DNA of 64,000 bases from Draconibacterium sediminis (lineage in GTDB: Bacteria > Bacteroidota > Bacteroidia > Bacteroidales > Prolixibacteraceae): assembly GCF_000949475.1 (NCBI RefSeq), contig NZ_JRHC01000004.1, positions 372,001 through 436,000 of the forward strand. Reading direction: 5' to 3'. Numbering within the stretch: position 1 is the stretch's first letter; each line of letters opens with the position of its first letter. The translations under genes were made by a program, and so were the position numbers. The notes below the pieces were generated by a model, which did no database searches, was not told where the DNA came from, and saw only the letters and a program-made list of their open reading frames with translations. This document shows positions 33,546-41,623 of the stretch, piece after piece.

Positions 33546-34574
33546 ATGATTATACTTTCCATATTGGCGTTGCTGGCTTGCTTTATTTTGCTTGCCCGTG
33601 TTGTCGATTTGTTTTTTATATCGTCTTTGGATAAAATTTCGAAAGACCTGCGCTTATCAAGCGATGCCGCCGGAGCTACATTAATGGCTGTGGGGTCGAG
33701 TGCCCCGGAGTTGTTCGTGGCTTTGTTTGCCGTTATAAAACCCGGCGAACACCAGGCAATCGGTATCGGCAGCATTGTAGGTAGTGCCATCTTTAACCTG
33801 CTGGTAATTGTTGGTGCATCGGCATTGGTGCGAAAAGCTACATTAACAAAAAGTCCGGTAATTCGCGATCTTATTTTTTATTCGCTTTCGGTGGCTCTCC
33901 TGGTGGTTTTTATCTGGGACGGAAAACTGGAAATGTGGGAAACCGGCGTTTTTCTGGCCGTTTATGTGCTGTATGTAATTTCTGTGGTATACTGGCGAAA
34001 GTGGTTTAAATACGAAGACAATCAACGTGATGAGGAAGAAGAACCCGATTGTAATCCGAAAGGAATTCTGGCGCCATTCGATCATGTACTTTGTTTTATT
34101 TTTCCGAAACCCAAACGTTACTACCTGGTATTTTTTGTCTCCATCGTTTTAATTGCCGCATTAAGTTGGGTGTTGGTTGAGCTGGCTGTTGTTATATCGC
34201 ACGAATTAAATATTCCTGAAGCGATAATTGCACTTACCGTATTGGCAATCGGAACCTCTATTCCCGATTTGTTTTCATCACTAATTGTGGCACGCCAGGG
34301 ACGTGGCGATATGGCTGTTAGTAATGCCATTGGTTCGAATATTTTCGATATTCTGGTAGGATTGGGATTCCCTTTCATTCTCGTAATGCTTATTTCGGGA
34401 GGTACTATCGAAGCCGGTGGAAACCTGTTGGGTTCGTCGCTCATTTTGTCAGGATCGGTATTGTTACTGATCGTACTTTTACTTGTTCAACGCTGGAAAG
34501 TGGGGAAACTTACAGGAATTGTACTTTTATTGGCTTACCTCGCATATGTGTTGTACGAAATACTAAAGCTGTAA
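33546..34574 (+). CDS. Sodium/calcium exchanger family protein
   Basis: A 342-residue CaCA antiporter with two inverted halves of about five helices. The alpha-repeats carry the ion-binding residues: 'VGSSAPELFVALFAV' with 'GSIVGSAIFNLLVIVG' in the first half and 'LAIGTSIPDLFSSLIVA' with 'AIGSNIFDILVGLG' in the second (Glu in repeat 1, Asp in repeat 2, versus the usual Glu/Glu). A hydrophilic loop at about 155-180 separates them. It probably exports Ca2+ in exchange for Na+ or H+. It lies 18 bp after tatA and 29 bp before lolD; these are probably one operon. Confidence 0.9.
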   Translation: MIILSILALLACFILLARVVDLFFISSLDKISKDLRLSSDAAGATLMAVGSSAPELFVALFAVIKPGEHQAIGIGSIVGSAIFNLLVIVGASALVRKATLTKSPVIRDLIFYSLSVALLVVFIWDGKLEMWETGVFLAVYVLYVISVVYWRKWFKYEDNQRDEEEEPDCNPKGILAPFDHVLCFIFPKPKRYYLVFFVSIVLIAALSWVLVELAVVISHELNIPEAIIALTVLAIGTSIPDLFSSLIVARQGRGDMAVSNAIGSNIFDILVGLGFPFILVMLISGGTIEAGGNLLGSSLILSGSVLLLIVLLLVQRWKVGKLTGIVLLLAYLAYVLYEILKL

Positions 34575-34603
34575 AATTTGTGTTTATCCTATAAATAATT
34601 GCA

Positions 34604-35254
34604 TTGATAAGAGCTGAAAACATAACAAAATCGTTCGGAGCACTTGAGGTGCTGAAGGGAATTGACCTGGATATTCCAAAAGGGAAACTTTATTCCATCG
34701 TTGGAGCCAGTGGGGCAGGGAAAACTACTCTGTTGCAAATTCTCGGAACACTAAGTAAACCCGACAGCGGTGAACTCTTTTTTAACGACACGAAAATATC
34801 TGAGCTCAATGATAATAAGCTGGCAGAATTTCGGAACCGCGAAATTGGTTTTGTATTTCAGTTTCATCATTTACTGCCCGAGTTTACAGCCTTGGAAAAT
34901 GTTTGTATTCCGGCCTTTATTGCCAAAACACCAAAGGCAAAAGCCGAAGCGCGTGCAAAAGAACTGATCGATTATTTGGGACTGGCCGACCGCATGACAC
35001 ATAAACCATCTGAATTGTCGGGTGGCGAAAAACAACGGGTGGCGATGGCCCGTGCGCTGATAAACAGCCCATCGGTGGTAATGGCCGATGAACCATCGGG
35101 AAACCTTGATTCTACCAACCGCGACGAATTGCACGACCTGCTTTTTAAATTACGCGACGATTTGGGGCAAACTTTTATTATTGTTACGCACGATGATCAT
35201 TTTGCCGAACAGTCCGACCGGATCATCCACATCAAAGATGGAATTATCGAGTGA
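34604..35254 (+). CDS. lolD: Lipoprotein-releasing ABC transporter ATPase (LolD type)
   Basis: A 216-residue ATPase with Walker A '[11 protein letters not shown]', Q-loop '[18 protein letters not shown]' (the [10 protein letters not shown] string is typical of LolD), signature '[15 protein letters not shown]', Walker B '[12 protein letters not shown]' and switch 'VTHDDHF'. LolD powers release of lipoproteins from the inner membrane with LolC/E-type permeases; none is encoded here, so its partner is elsewhere. The start is TTG at 34604: [12 protein letters not shown] is the expected N-terminus and no ATG or GTG lies in frame nearby. Confidence 0.88.
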   Translation: MIRAENITKSFGALEVLKGIDLDIPKGKLYSIVGASGAGKTTLLQILGTLSKPDSGELFFNDTKISELNDNKLAEFRNREIGFVFQFHHLLPEFTALENVCIPAFIAKTPKAKAEARAKELIDYLGLADRMTHKPSELSGGEKQRVAMARALINSPSVVMADEPSGNLDSTNRDELHDLLFKLRDDLGQTFIIVTHDDHFAEQSDRIIHIKDGIIE

Positions 35255-35261
35255 AAAAAGT

Positions 35262-35372
35262 CGCCAGTGAGCAGTCGCAGTATCCAGTTGAGCGAAGCGA
35301 ATTGAAAATCGGCCACAGCCAAATCCCGACCGAAAGCGTCGGGGGATCCAGTATCCAGTATCAATCTTTTCA
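35262..35372. repeat. Low-complexity CCAGT-type repeat and CCCGAC/GTCGGG hairpin
   Basis: 'cagtgagcagtcgcagtatccagt' type words (35262-35290, and 'tccagtatccagtatc' at 35347-35362) fill most of the lolD-TIGR02757 gap. In between CCCGAC (35325-35330) pairs with GTCGGG (35338-35343). The same style of words occurs at 17430-17463. Confidence 0.5.
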
Positions 35373-35384
35373 TAAAATTGAAGA

Positions 35385-36152
35385 ATGGAGAAAATAGCTG
35401 ATCTAAAAGATTTCCTCGACGAAAAAGTTGAAGAGTACAACCAACCCGAATTTATTGAAACCGATCCGATTCAGGTTCCCAAGCAGTTTATCGAAAAAGA
35501 AAATATTGAGATTGCCGGTTTTCTGGCAGCAACCATTGCTTGGGGAAACCGGTCGGCTATTATAAAAAATGCCTTGCGTTTAATGGCTTTGCTCGATGAT
35601 CAGCCACATGACTTTGTATTAAACGCCTCGGAAAAGGAGCTTGACCGCCTCCAAAAGTTTGTGCACCGCACATTTAACGGCGACGATTGTATTTATTTTA
35701 TTCGTTCGCTGCGAAATATTTATAAAAATCACAATGGTTTGCAAGCCATTTTTGAACGTGGATTTCAACAGGAACAGACAGTAAAATCTGCATTGGCACA
35801 CTTCCATTCTGTATTTTTCGAAACGGAAGGCGAACGAACACGCAAACATATTTCGAATGTTACCAAAGGGGCGTCGGCCAAACGCCTGAACATGTATTTG
35901 CGCTGGATGTGTCGTAACGATAAATCGGGAGTGGATTTTGGTTTATGGAAAGGAATTCCGCAATCGGCCTTGATGTTACCGCTTGATGTGCATACCGGAA
36001 ATGTGGGGCGTAAGCTAGGGCTGCTACAACGAAAATCCAACGACTGGAAAGCGGTGGAAGAAATTACCAGCACTTTGCGTGAATTCGATCCGGACGACCC
36101 GATTAAATATGATTTTGCCTTGTTTGGGTTGGGTGTTTTCGAAAAATTTTAA
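35385..36152 (+). CDS. TIGR02757 family protein
   Basis: A 255-residue cytoplasmic protein of the uncharacterised TIGR02757/DUF2400 family. Typical strings: 'DPIQVPKQFIEKENIEIAGF' near the start, 'IAWGNRSAIIKNALRL', 'KGASAKRLNMYLRWMCRND', 'GVDFGLWKGIPQSALMLPLD', 'VHTGNVGRKLGL' and the end 'DPIKYDFALFGLGV'. The last strings resemble HhH-GPD DNA glycosylases (helix-hairpin-helix then Asp), so a nucleic-acid role is possible, which is inference. It ends before the repeat leader of the GxxExxY gene. Confidence 0.85.
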   Translation: MEKIADLKDFLDEKVEEYNQPEFIETDPIQVPKQFIEKENIEIAGFLAATIAWGNRSAIIKNALRLMALLDDQPHDFVLNASEKELDRLQKFVHRTFNGDDCIYFIRSLRNIYKNHNGLQAIFERGFQQEQTVKSALAHFHSVFFETEGERTRKHISNVTKGASAKRLNMYLRWMCRNDKSGVDFGLWKGIPQSALMLPLDVHTGNVGRKLGLLQRKSNDWKAVEEITSTLREFDPDDPIKYDFALFGLGVFEKF

Positions 36153-36166
36153 CCTTTGTTTCTTTA

Positions 36167-36257
36167 TTACACAGAGAACTCGAAGGAGACTCAGAGATTC
36201 ACAAAGTAAAATAAACTTTGTGGCTCTTTGTGTGGTCTTGGTGAATCTTTGTGTAAC
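36167..36257. repeat. Imperfect 90-bp inverted repeat upstream of the GxxExxY gene
   Basis: The left arm (36167-36206: 'ttacacagagaactcgaagg' onward) and the right arm (36216-36257: ending 'aatctttgtgtaac') are imperfect reverse complements around a short A-rich loop. A further partial unit 'caccaaaacacgaaggag' at 36269-36286 repeats the left-arm word CGAAGGAGA (36181-36189 and 36279-36287), and the gene's ATG overlaps that word. Confidence 0.7.
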
Positions 36258-36285
36258 TTTATTTTTTCACCAAAACACGAAGGAG

Positions 36286-36657
36286 ATGGATACAAATGAA
36301 TTATCTGGTTTAATTATTGGTAAAGCTATTGAAGTTCATAAGGCACTTGGTCCGGGCCTACTGGAGTCCACTTACAAGGAATGTCTTTATTATGAGTTGA
36401 CAGCATTAGGTTTGAATGTTGAGAAGGAAAAGCCACTACCTATTATTTATAAAGATATAAAACTAGATCATGGTTATCGGATCGATCTGTTAGTAGAAAA
36501 CAAAATTGTAATTGAGCTAAAAGCAGTTGAAACATTTACAGATGTTCATTTTGCACAGGTACTTACCTATTTGAAGGTTGGGGATTTTAAGCTAGGATTG
36601 TTGTTGAATTTTAATGTGCTGCGGTTAAAAGATGGCATTAAGCGATTTATAATGTAA
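36286..36657 (+). CDS. GxxExxY protein
   Basis: A 123-residue member of the widespread GxxExxY family: 'GPGLLESTYKECLYYEL' (residues 22-38) gives the name, followed by 'IDLLVENKIVIELKAVE', a pattern of the PD-(D/E)xK nuclease fold (D, then E-x-K). 'FAQVLTYLKVGDFKLGLLLN' and 'LRLKDGIKRF' complete it. Function is unknown. The ATG at 36286 directly follows CGAAGG and lies inside a copy of the repeat that makes up its leader. The frame is open upstream to 36079, but that part is repeat DNA with no family match. Its stop codon overlaps the trmN6 start by one base. Confidence 0.88.
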   Translation: MDTNELSGLIIGKAIEVHKALGPGLLESTYKECLYYELTALGLNVEKEKPLPIIYKDIKLDHGYRIDLLVENKIVIELKAVETFTDVHFAQVLTYLKVGDFKLGLLLNFNVLRLKDGIKRFIM

Positions 36658-37370
36658 TGGGCAGAAACAATTATTTTCAATTTAAACAATTCCGTATCGA
36701 ACAACAACGTTCGGCCATGAAAGTAGGAATCGATGGGATTCTGCTGGGGGCGTGGGCTGATGTTCGCGACTGTAACACGATTCTCGATATTGGAACCGGA
36801 ACCGGTTTAATTGCCCTGATGCTGGCACAGCGCTCCAAAGCCCAAATCGCTGCGATCGAAATTGAAAACAATGCTGCCGAAGAAGCTGCTGAAAATGTAG
36901 CTGCATCGCCCTGGGAAAACAGGGTAGAAGTAGTGAATGTTTCGTTACAAAAGTATGCCGCTGAAACTGCACAGCAATTCGATTTGATTGTGTCAAATCC
37001 TCCTTTCTTTCAGAATTCGTTAAAAGCGGGTAATGAAAGCCGGTCTTTAGCACGGCATACTGATAGTTTATCATACGAAACGCTATTACAGTGTACTTCG
37101 CAGTTGTTATTGGACGAGGGGCGATGTGCATTTATTTTTCCCGAACAGGCAGTAAAGGAAATAGAAAGGCTGGCACAGCAACACCATCTCTATTTAACGA
37201 GAATTACGATGATCGCTCCCAACGAGAAAAAACCGGCGAACCGGGTTTTACTGGAGGTGAGTAAAAAGGAATCAGCTACAGTAACTGACCACCTGACAAT
37301 CTATAATAATGATGGATCGTGGAACGAAAAATTTAAAAGGTTAACGCGTGATTATTACCTGAACTTCTAA
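36657..37370 (+). CDS. trmN6: tRNA1(Val) (adenine(37)-N6)-methyltransferase
   Basis: A 237-residue class I SAM methyltransferase of the YfiC/TrmN6 family. It opens 'YFQFKQFRIEQQRSAMKVGI' with 'DGILLGAW', has SAM motif I 'ILDIGTGTGLIALMLAQRS' and the catalytic motif 'LIVSNPPFF' (NPPF for N6-adenine methylation). It methylates A37 of tRNA1(Val) in E. coli. It starts one base inside the GxxExxY stop codon (translational coupling) and overlaps the convergent flavodoxin gene by four bases. Confidence 0.9.
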   Translation: MGRNNYFQFKQFRIEQQRSAMKVGIDGILLGAWADVRDCNTILDIGTGTGLIALMLAQRSKAQIAAIEIENNAAEEAAENVAASPWENRVEVVNVSLQKYAAETAQQFDLIVSNPPFFQNSLKAGNESRSLARHTDSLSYETLLQCTSQLLLDEGRCAFIFPEQAVKEIERLAQQHHLYLTRITMIAPNEKKPANRVLLEVSKKESATVTDHLTIYNNDGSWNEKFKRLTRDYYLNF

Positions 37371-37870
37371 ACAAAAAACATAAACGGATTAAAAATCTGG
37401 TTCATTTGCTGCGAGAAACGTTTGATGGCATCGTGGTTAAGGTGCGAAACACTGTTTTCTACCTTCGACACTTTTTTTACGATAAGTTTCTGAAAGAAAT
37501 TCATTTTATTAAAATCGAACTCTCCGCCCAGGCATGCTGTTGCTTTGGCACTTAGTAACAACCCTTCGGGGAAAGCGTCGTGTAACTGAATTTCCGCTTT
37601 TTCGCCTTCTTCCATACAACAAATAAACAAGCCGAGTTCTTTGTTTTTCAGCGTTTCAAGATGGTCGTTGCAAAACTCTTTAACTTTTTTCTGAATCTGG
37701 CCGGCATGAATAGAGCCGCCAACAATTATCCGGTCAAAGGAAGAAAGGTCATTAACCGCTTCTTTTTTTAGGTTAATCAATAAAACTTCGCCTCCCAAAA
37801 ACTGTTTTAGTTCGGTAGCTGTTTTTTCGGTACATCCATGTGTGGTGCAGTAGGTGATTAATGTTTTCAT
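37367..37870 (-). CDS. Flavodoxin-domain protein (HemG-like)
   Basis: A 167-residue flavodoxin-fold protein: FMN phosphate loop 'TYCTTHGCTEKTATEL' (about 6-21), then 'FDRIIVGGSIHAGQIQKKVK', the pattern of protoporphyrinogen-oxidase HemG-like flavodoxins (GaSih.G...k...Fv), 'LGLFICCMEEGEKAE' and a basic C-terminal half. It could be a HemG-type enzyme or a general flavodoxin; the family is too mixed to decide. It overlaps the trmN6 3' end by four bases. Confidence 0.75.
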   Translation of the reverse strand: MKTLITYCTTHGCTEKTATELKQFLGGEVLLINLKKEAVNDLSSFDRIIVGGSIHAGQIQKKVKEFCNDHLETLKNKELGLFICCMEEGEKAEIQLHDAFPEGLLLSAKATACLGGEFDFNKMNFFQKLIVKKVSKVENSVSHLNHDAIKRFSQQMNQIFNPFMFFV

Positions 37871-37912
37871 TGGTTTCTTATTGTTTGTTTTCTATGGTAT
37901 AAGATTTGACTC

Positions 37913-37930
37913 GTCCCGATCAATCGGGAC
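37913..37930. repeat. Perfect palindrome GTCCCGAT-CA-ATCGGGAC
   Basis: GTCCCGAT at 37913-37920 and ATCGGGAC at 37923-37930 are separated by CA. Located 43 bp upstream of the flavodoxin gene start, 200 bp before the ferredoxin reductase-like gene. One of several CCCGA/TCGGG elements in this window. Confidence 0.6.
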
Positions 37931-38100
37931 TCCTTTCATTTTTTCTGCTTACTTGGTTTTTAAGAAATTGAGATCTATATTCGAAAATTTCTATCCAAAA
38001 TTATGGCACACTATTGAACATTCGTGTTAATAATCGGTTAATTCTCTAAAACTATCGGTGAAATAGAATACCAAAAAGTCTTTAAATCAATAATTGCACA

Positions 38101-38108
38101 TATTTTTG
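38101..38108 (+). promoter_or_regulatory. Likely -7 element of the reductase gene at 38134
   Basis: TATTTTTG fits TAnnTTTG and lies 25 bp before the ATG. The best -33-like word, TTTA at 38081-38084, is 16 bp upstream and weak. Confidence 0.5.
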
Positions 38109-38133
38109 TGTCGAAGAAAAAATTAGATACATC

Positions 38134-38814
38134 ATGACAATTGATATGAAACCAGAAGTACAGCTTGATACAAATTATTATAAGGTTGTTGGAATCAGGA
38201 AATTAACAGAACACACTTTTGTGTTGTCTTTACCTAAAAGTCGCTTCGAATTTGTTGCCGGACAACATGTGTCCCTGTCGATTACAGGCGACTATCAGAG
38301 CCGCGAATACTCGATTTACAGTGCCGAGAAAGGGGAAAACCTGGAGGTGTTGGTAAAAGAAGTTGAAGGTGGTTACTTCTCACCAAAACTAAAACACCTG
38401 AAAGTTGGCGACATGGTAGAAGTGCACGGCCCTTTCGGAAAATTTGGTTTGGATGTGAAAAATAAAGATACGCACAAGCATATTTTTATTGCCAGCGGAA
38501 CCGGAATTGCGCCGTTTCATAGCATGGTAAAAAGTAATCCGGGTTTGAATTACCAGTTAATTCACGGGGTTCGTTATGCTGAGGAAGGCTACGAGCAGGA
38601 AGATTACAATAAAGGAAATTACACACTTTGCACATCGCGCGATAAAAGCGGCGATTTTAACGGCAGGGTGACCGATTACCTGAAAAAGACAGATTTTGAT
38701 AAAAATACCTCCTTTTACCTGTGCGGAAACAGCGATATGATCTTCGACTCGATGGAGATTTTGAGCGACAAAGGATTTGGAAGAGAGAATATTACCGTTG
38801 AGGTATATTTTTAA
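38134..38814 (+). CDS. Ferredoxin/flavodoxin--NAD(P)H reductase-like protein
   Basis: A 226-residue FNR-family protein without a ferredoxin domain. FAD-binding barrel: 'QSREYSIYSAEK' (the R-x-Y-S motif, about 51-60), 'LKHLKVGDMVEVHGPFGKF' ; NAD(P) domain: 'HIFIASGTGIAPFHSMVKS' (GTGIAP) and 'FYLCGNSDMIFDSMEIL' (C-G motif). It ends in 'ENITVEVYF', close to the usual C-terminal aromatic. It should move electrons between NAD(P)H and a small carrier. A second ATG lies four codons in (38146). Confidence 0.88.
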   Translation: MTIDMKPEVQLDTNYYKVVGIRKLTEHTFVLSLPKSRFEFVAGQHVSLSITGDYQSREYSIYSAEKGENLEVLVKEVEGGYFSPKLKHLKVGDMVEVHGPFGKFGLDVKNKDTHKHIFIASGTGIAPFHSMVKSNPGLNYQLIHGVRYAEEGYEQEDYNKGNYTLCTSRDKSGDFNGRVTDYLKKTDFDKNTSFYLCGNSDMIFDSMEILSDKGFGRENITVEVYF

Positions 38815-38855
38815 GATAGAATTGCAAAAGAATAGTTTGAGAGAGTTTTTCAAGA

Positions 38856-38890
38856 AATGCCAGTCCTGTAAAGGGCTGGCATTCTTGTTT
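38856..38890. terminator. Terminator between reductase gene and upp
   Basis: AATGCCAGTCC (38856-38866) pairs with GGGCTGGCATT (38873-38883), one G-T pair, then CTTGTTTATT. Convergent genes; possibly used by both. Confidence 0.75.
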
Positions 38891-38893
38891 ATT

Positions 38894-39556
38894 CTATTTT
38901 GAATCGATTTTTTCGCCAAATGCCAAATCTCCGGCATCGCCAAGTCCCGGAACGATGTACGATTTTGGAGTCATTTCAGGATCGACAGCCCCAAGCCATA
39001 AAGTCACATTTTCGTCTTTAATGGCATTCTTTACATACTCAACTCCTTCTTCGCTGGCAATAATAGCCACCAGGTGAATGTGCGCCGGTTTTCCTTTGCT
39101 GAATAATGCTTCGTAACCAATTTCCATCGATTTTCCCGAGGCCAGCATCGGATCTGAAAGTATAACCACTTTATTATCAAGCGAAGGCGAAGCCATGTAT
39201 TCAAATTCAATTTCAAATTCACCTCCTTCGGTGTATTTTCTGAAGGCTGAAATAAAACAATTTTCTGCCCGGTCGAAAATACGCAGCAAACCGTTGTGCA
39301 TGGCCAATCCGGCACGTAAAATAGTTGCTAAAACCGGTTGTTGGCATAATTTCGGAACTTTTGCAACGCCAAGTGGTGTTACAACGTCATTCACTTCAAA
39401 CTGCATCTCTTTGCTTATTTCGTATGCAAAAATTTCACCAATACGGTTAAGGTTATCACGAAAACGAAGTGGGTCGGTTTGAATGCCTGTATCCCGAATT
39501 TCTGCCAGATACTGATCTAAAATGGAGTGGGTGTTGCCTAAAACTCGAACGTTCAT
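38894..39556 (-). CDS. upp: Uracil phosphoribosyltransferase
   Basis: A 220-residue UPRT that makes UMP from uracil and PRPP in pyrimidine salvage. The PRPP motif is 'VVILSDPMLASGKSMEIGYE', the flexible loop 'ATILRAGLAMHNGLL', and the uracil-binding C-terminus 'KSYIVPGLGDAGDLAFGE'. The ATG at 39556 starts MNVRVLGNTHSIL, matching the family; an upstream ATG at 39595 would add 13 unconserved residues and overlap the preceding gene. It is the last gene of the radC-to-upp block, ten bases after the GNAT gene. Confidence 0.95.
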   Translation of the reverse strand: MNVRVLGNTHSILDQYLAEIRDTGIQTDPLRFRDNLNRIGEIFAYEISKEMQFEVNDVVTPLGVAKVPKLCQQPVLATILRAGLAMHNGLLRIFDRAENCFISAFRKYTEGGEFEIEFEYMASPSLDNKVVILSDPMLASGKSMEIGYEALFSKGKPAHIHLVAIIASEEGVEYVKNAIKDENVTLWLGAVDPEMTPKSYIVPGLGDAGDLAFGEKIDSK

Positions 39557-39566
39557 AATTTTTTTT

Positions 39567-40652
39567 TTAGGTGAAGAAGAGATCTCCGTCACCATCCTGA
39601 AATGTATGTTGCTTTTTATTTGATACCTGAAAAGTACTGTATATTTTTTGCCCGTATCTTTTCGCGTACAAAAATGGGAATTTTCTACTTAAAAGCTGGT
39701 CTGTCAGCTCCTTTTTATAAATAGTAATGTGCTCAATTTTATTACTCAGGCAATATTTTTTTAAAAAGGCGGCAATTTCTTTTGTGCAATCTTCGGTGAG
39801 GTTAAAATACAGTGTTTTTAAATGACCTTCGCGTACCGAGAAAATAAAAAGGCCCAGCAGTTTATTGTCTCTTTTCACTTTAACTGTTCTGTAGTAAAAG
39901 TTTCCCGAAAAAGATGAAAAAGGGTAGCGGGAGCTTTCATCATTTTTTTGTTGTGTCAGCCAGGGATACTCAAAAATCCATTTTAACTCGGCTTCTCTCC
40001 GCTTGAAAACACTGTTAGCCGGGTTGGATTTTATAAACTGATAACAGGCTTCATCCGGTTTTTCAATTTCTGAGAATAATACCGTAGAGTTTGTCTTGGG
40101 CTTATAAAAGATGCCAAATACATTAACTATTAGCTCAATAAAAAAATCGGTTATTTTGAATAGAACTGCAGCAACAGGATTTATTCTGGCCTGAAAAAGT
40201 TTGGTAGTTTTTGCATACAAATACAAACGCGCTCCTTCAAACTGGTGAATCGGTTGAAAGAGGCCGGTTTTTAAATACAGTTTTTCCGAATTGGGAGCGT
40301 AATTGGTGAAGGCCAGTTTTTTGTCCCAGTCGTTATATGCTTCGCGCAGAAGTTGTTCGGAATAACCTAGGCGGCGGTGTTGTTCGTGTACCCAGCTTCC
40401 GCTGCACCACCCAAAACGAATCAGTTGATCTTCAGAAATGAGCGTATCGGCAAAAATGCTTCGGAAGGCCACCAATTTATTGTCGGTAAAACCAAGATAA
40501 AGTACAATGTCGTCAGGATGTCCGTGTGGATTGGCAAGATACGATTGGGCGCGAATTGTTGAAATGGGAATCACTTCGTAATTCTGAAATTCTTTGCTGT
40601 TCACAAAATTTTCCAGCTCGCTGAGTCGTATTTTTTTTACCTGTAAAGTCAA
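39567..40652 (-). CDS. GNAT-like N-acyltransferase, large
   Basis: A 361-residue protein with an N-terminal GNAT domain (about 1-150): 'DDIVLYLGFTDNKLVAFRSI' then 'GWCSGSWVHEQHRRLGYSEQ' with 'LLREA', where R-R-x-G-x-S is the acyl-CoA pyrophosphate loop, and 'YAPNSEKLYLKTGLF'. The C-terminal half contains a hydrophobic segment (about 163-186) and a second, weaker acyltransferase-like fold. Start overlaps the deacetylase stop by four bases. Role in envelope glycan or lipid decoration is inferred from neighbours. Confidence 0.75.
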   Translation of the reverse strand: MTLQVKKIRLSELENFVNSKEFQNYEVIPISTIRAQSYLANPHGHPDDIVLYLGFTDNKLVAFRSIFADTLISEDQLIRFGWCSGSWVHEQHRRLGYSEQLLREAYNDWDKKLAFTNYAPNSEKLYLKTGLFQPIHQFEGARLYLYAKTTKLFQARINPVAAVLFKITDFFIELIVNVFGIFYKPKTNSTVLFSEIEKPDEACYQFIKSNPANSVFKRREAELKWIFEYPWLTQQKNDESSRYPFSSFSGNFYYRTVKVKRDNKLLGLFIFSVREGHLKTLYFNLTEDCTKEIAAFLKKYCLSNKIEHITIYKKELTDQLLSRKFPFLYAKRYGQKIYSTFQVSNKKQHTFQDGDGDLFFT

Positions 40653-41623
40653 TGTTTTACTGTTGCTTTGCCAATTGTTTTGCGGAGTTTAAAATAAAGA
40701 AATTCTGCTTTTATATTCAATTCAAAATCACCCGGTTGTTCAGCGGGGTAGCGTTGAAAATGGTTGGAGATTTCGTCGTATTTTACGCCGGCCGTCCCAA
40801 AACTAATATCGCACCATCCGTTGTCGTGTATCTTTTTTATCAGTTTTCCGGAAACGCCATCATCGGTATACGGAAACGCAAAGGCTTTTACTTTTGGATT
40901 TACATTCTCCTCCACCCACTTCATACTTTTTTTGATCTCCTTCAGCTGTTTTTTCTCCGAAATCTTCCGGAATTCGGGGTGTTTATGACTGTGTCCGCCA
41001 ATGGAAAAACCTTTGTTATGCAACTCTTTAATTTGGACGGTAGTCATGTACGGTTTTTGTGTCTCCAAAAACGATTGAAAATCGATTTCAAGTAACTCTG
41101 CTGCATAATCAAGTATTTCTCGTTTTGAGTATGGAGTTTGCAATAATGCTTTTAGTGGAATGCCGTTTTCGTGCAGGTAATTTTCTGCTTCTGCATCAGG
41201 TTGTGTGCGCATTTTATTGGCAATTAAACTGGCTTTGTACCGATGAAAAAGTTCTTTGTTGTCGACAAAACCGCTATTCACAAAAAAAGTTGCCGGTATT
41301 CCTTTCTGTAAAAGAATAGGTGCAATTATTTCGGTACATTCTTTTAGTCCGTCGTCAAAACTTAAATGAAAAGTGCCGGGTTTGGCCGATTTTGTTAGCT
41401 CTTCCAGCGAAACAGGTTTAAAATATTTCAAATAGAAATCGAGTTCCTGCTTAAACTGTTTTTCATCAATTACCGGGTAATTTAAAATGTGTGGTAAAGG
41501 CTGGTTGCTAACGGTGTGGTAAAAGGGCAAAAAAGGAGGCGTTATTGCTGTGAGAAGTTTTCGGGTTGAAAACAGCGGACTCAGTTTTTTACTTACTAAA
41601 CGCGGGAAATTCCTCATTGCCAA
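40649..41623 (-). CDS. Polysaccharide deacetylase family protein (NodB domain)
   Basis: A 324-residue protein with a NodB fold. Motif 1 'FHLSFDDGLKECTEIIAP' (about 88-105) includes the metal Asp; motif 2 'FSIGGHSHKHPEF' supplies the two His; later strands contain 'VKAFAFPYTDDGVSG'. It should remove acetyl (or similar) groups from an N-acetylated sugar. There is no signal peptide, so the site of action is unclear. It directly follows the FemAB-like gene without a gap and overlaps the GNAT gene by four bases. Confidence 0.85.
   Translation of the reverse strand: MAMRNFPRLVSKKLSPLFSTRKLLTAITPPFLPFYHTVSNQPLPHILNYPVIDEKQFKQELDFYLKYFKPVSLEELTKSAKPGTFHLSFDDGLKECTEIIAPILLQKGIPATFFVNSGFVDNKELFHRYKASLIANKMRTQPDAEAENYLHENGIPLKALLQTPYSKREILDYAAELLEIDFQSFLETQKPYMTTVQIKELHNKGFSIGGHSHKHPEFRKISEKKQLKEIKKSMKWVEENVNPKVKAFAFPYTDDGVSGKLIKKIHDNGWCDISFGTAGVKYDEISNHFQRYPAEQPGDFELNIKAEFLYFKLRKTIGKATVKH

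Noticed and set aside
36079-36285. 69-residue N-terminal extension of the GxxExxY frame
   Set aside because: It overlaps the TIGR02757 gene and is translated repeat DNA; family members start near the ATG at 36286.
37367-37370. Four-base overlap of trmN6 and the flavodoxin gene as evidence of coupling
   Set aside because: The genes converge, so translational coupling is not possible; simply compact packing.
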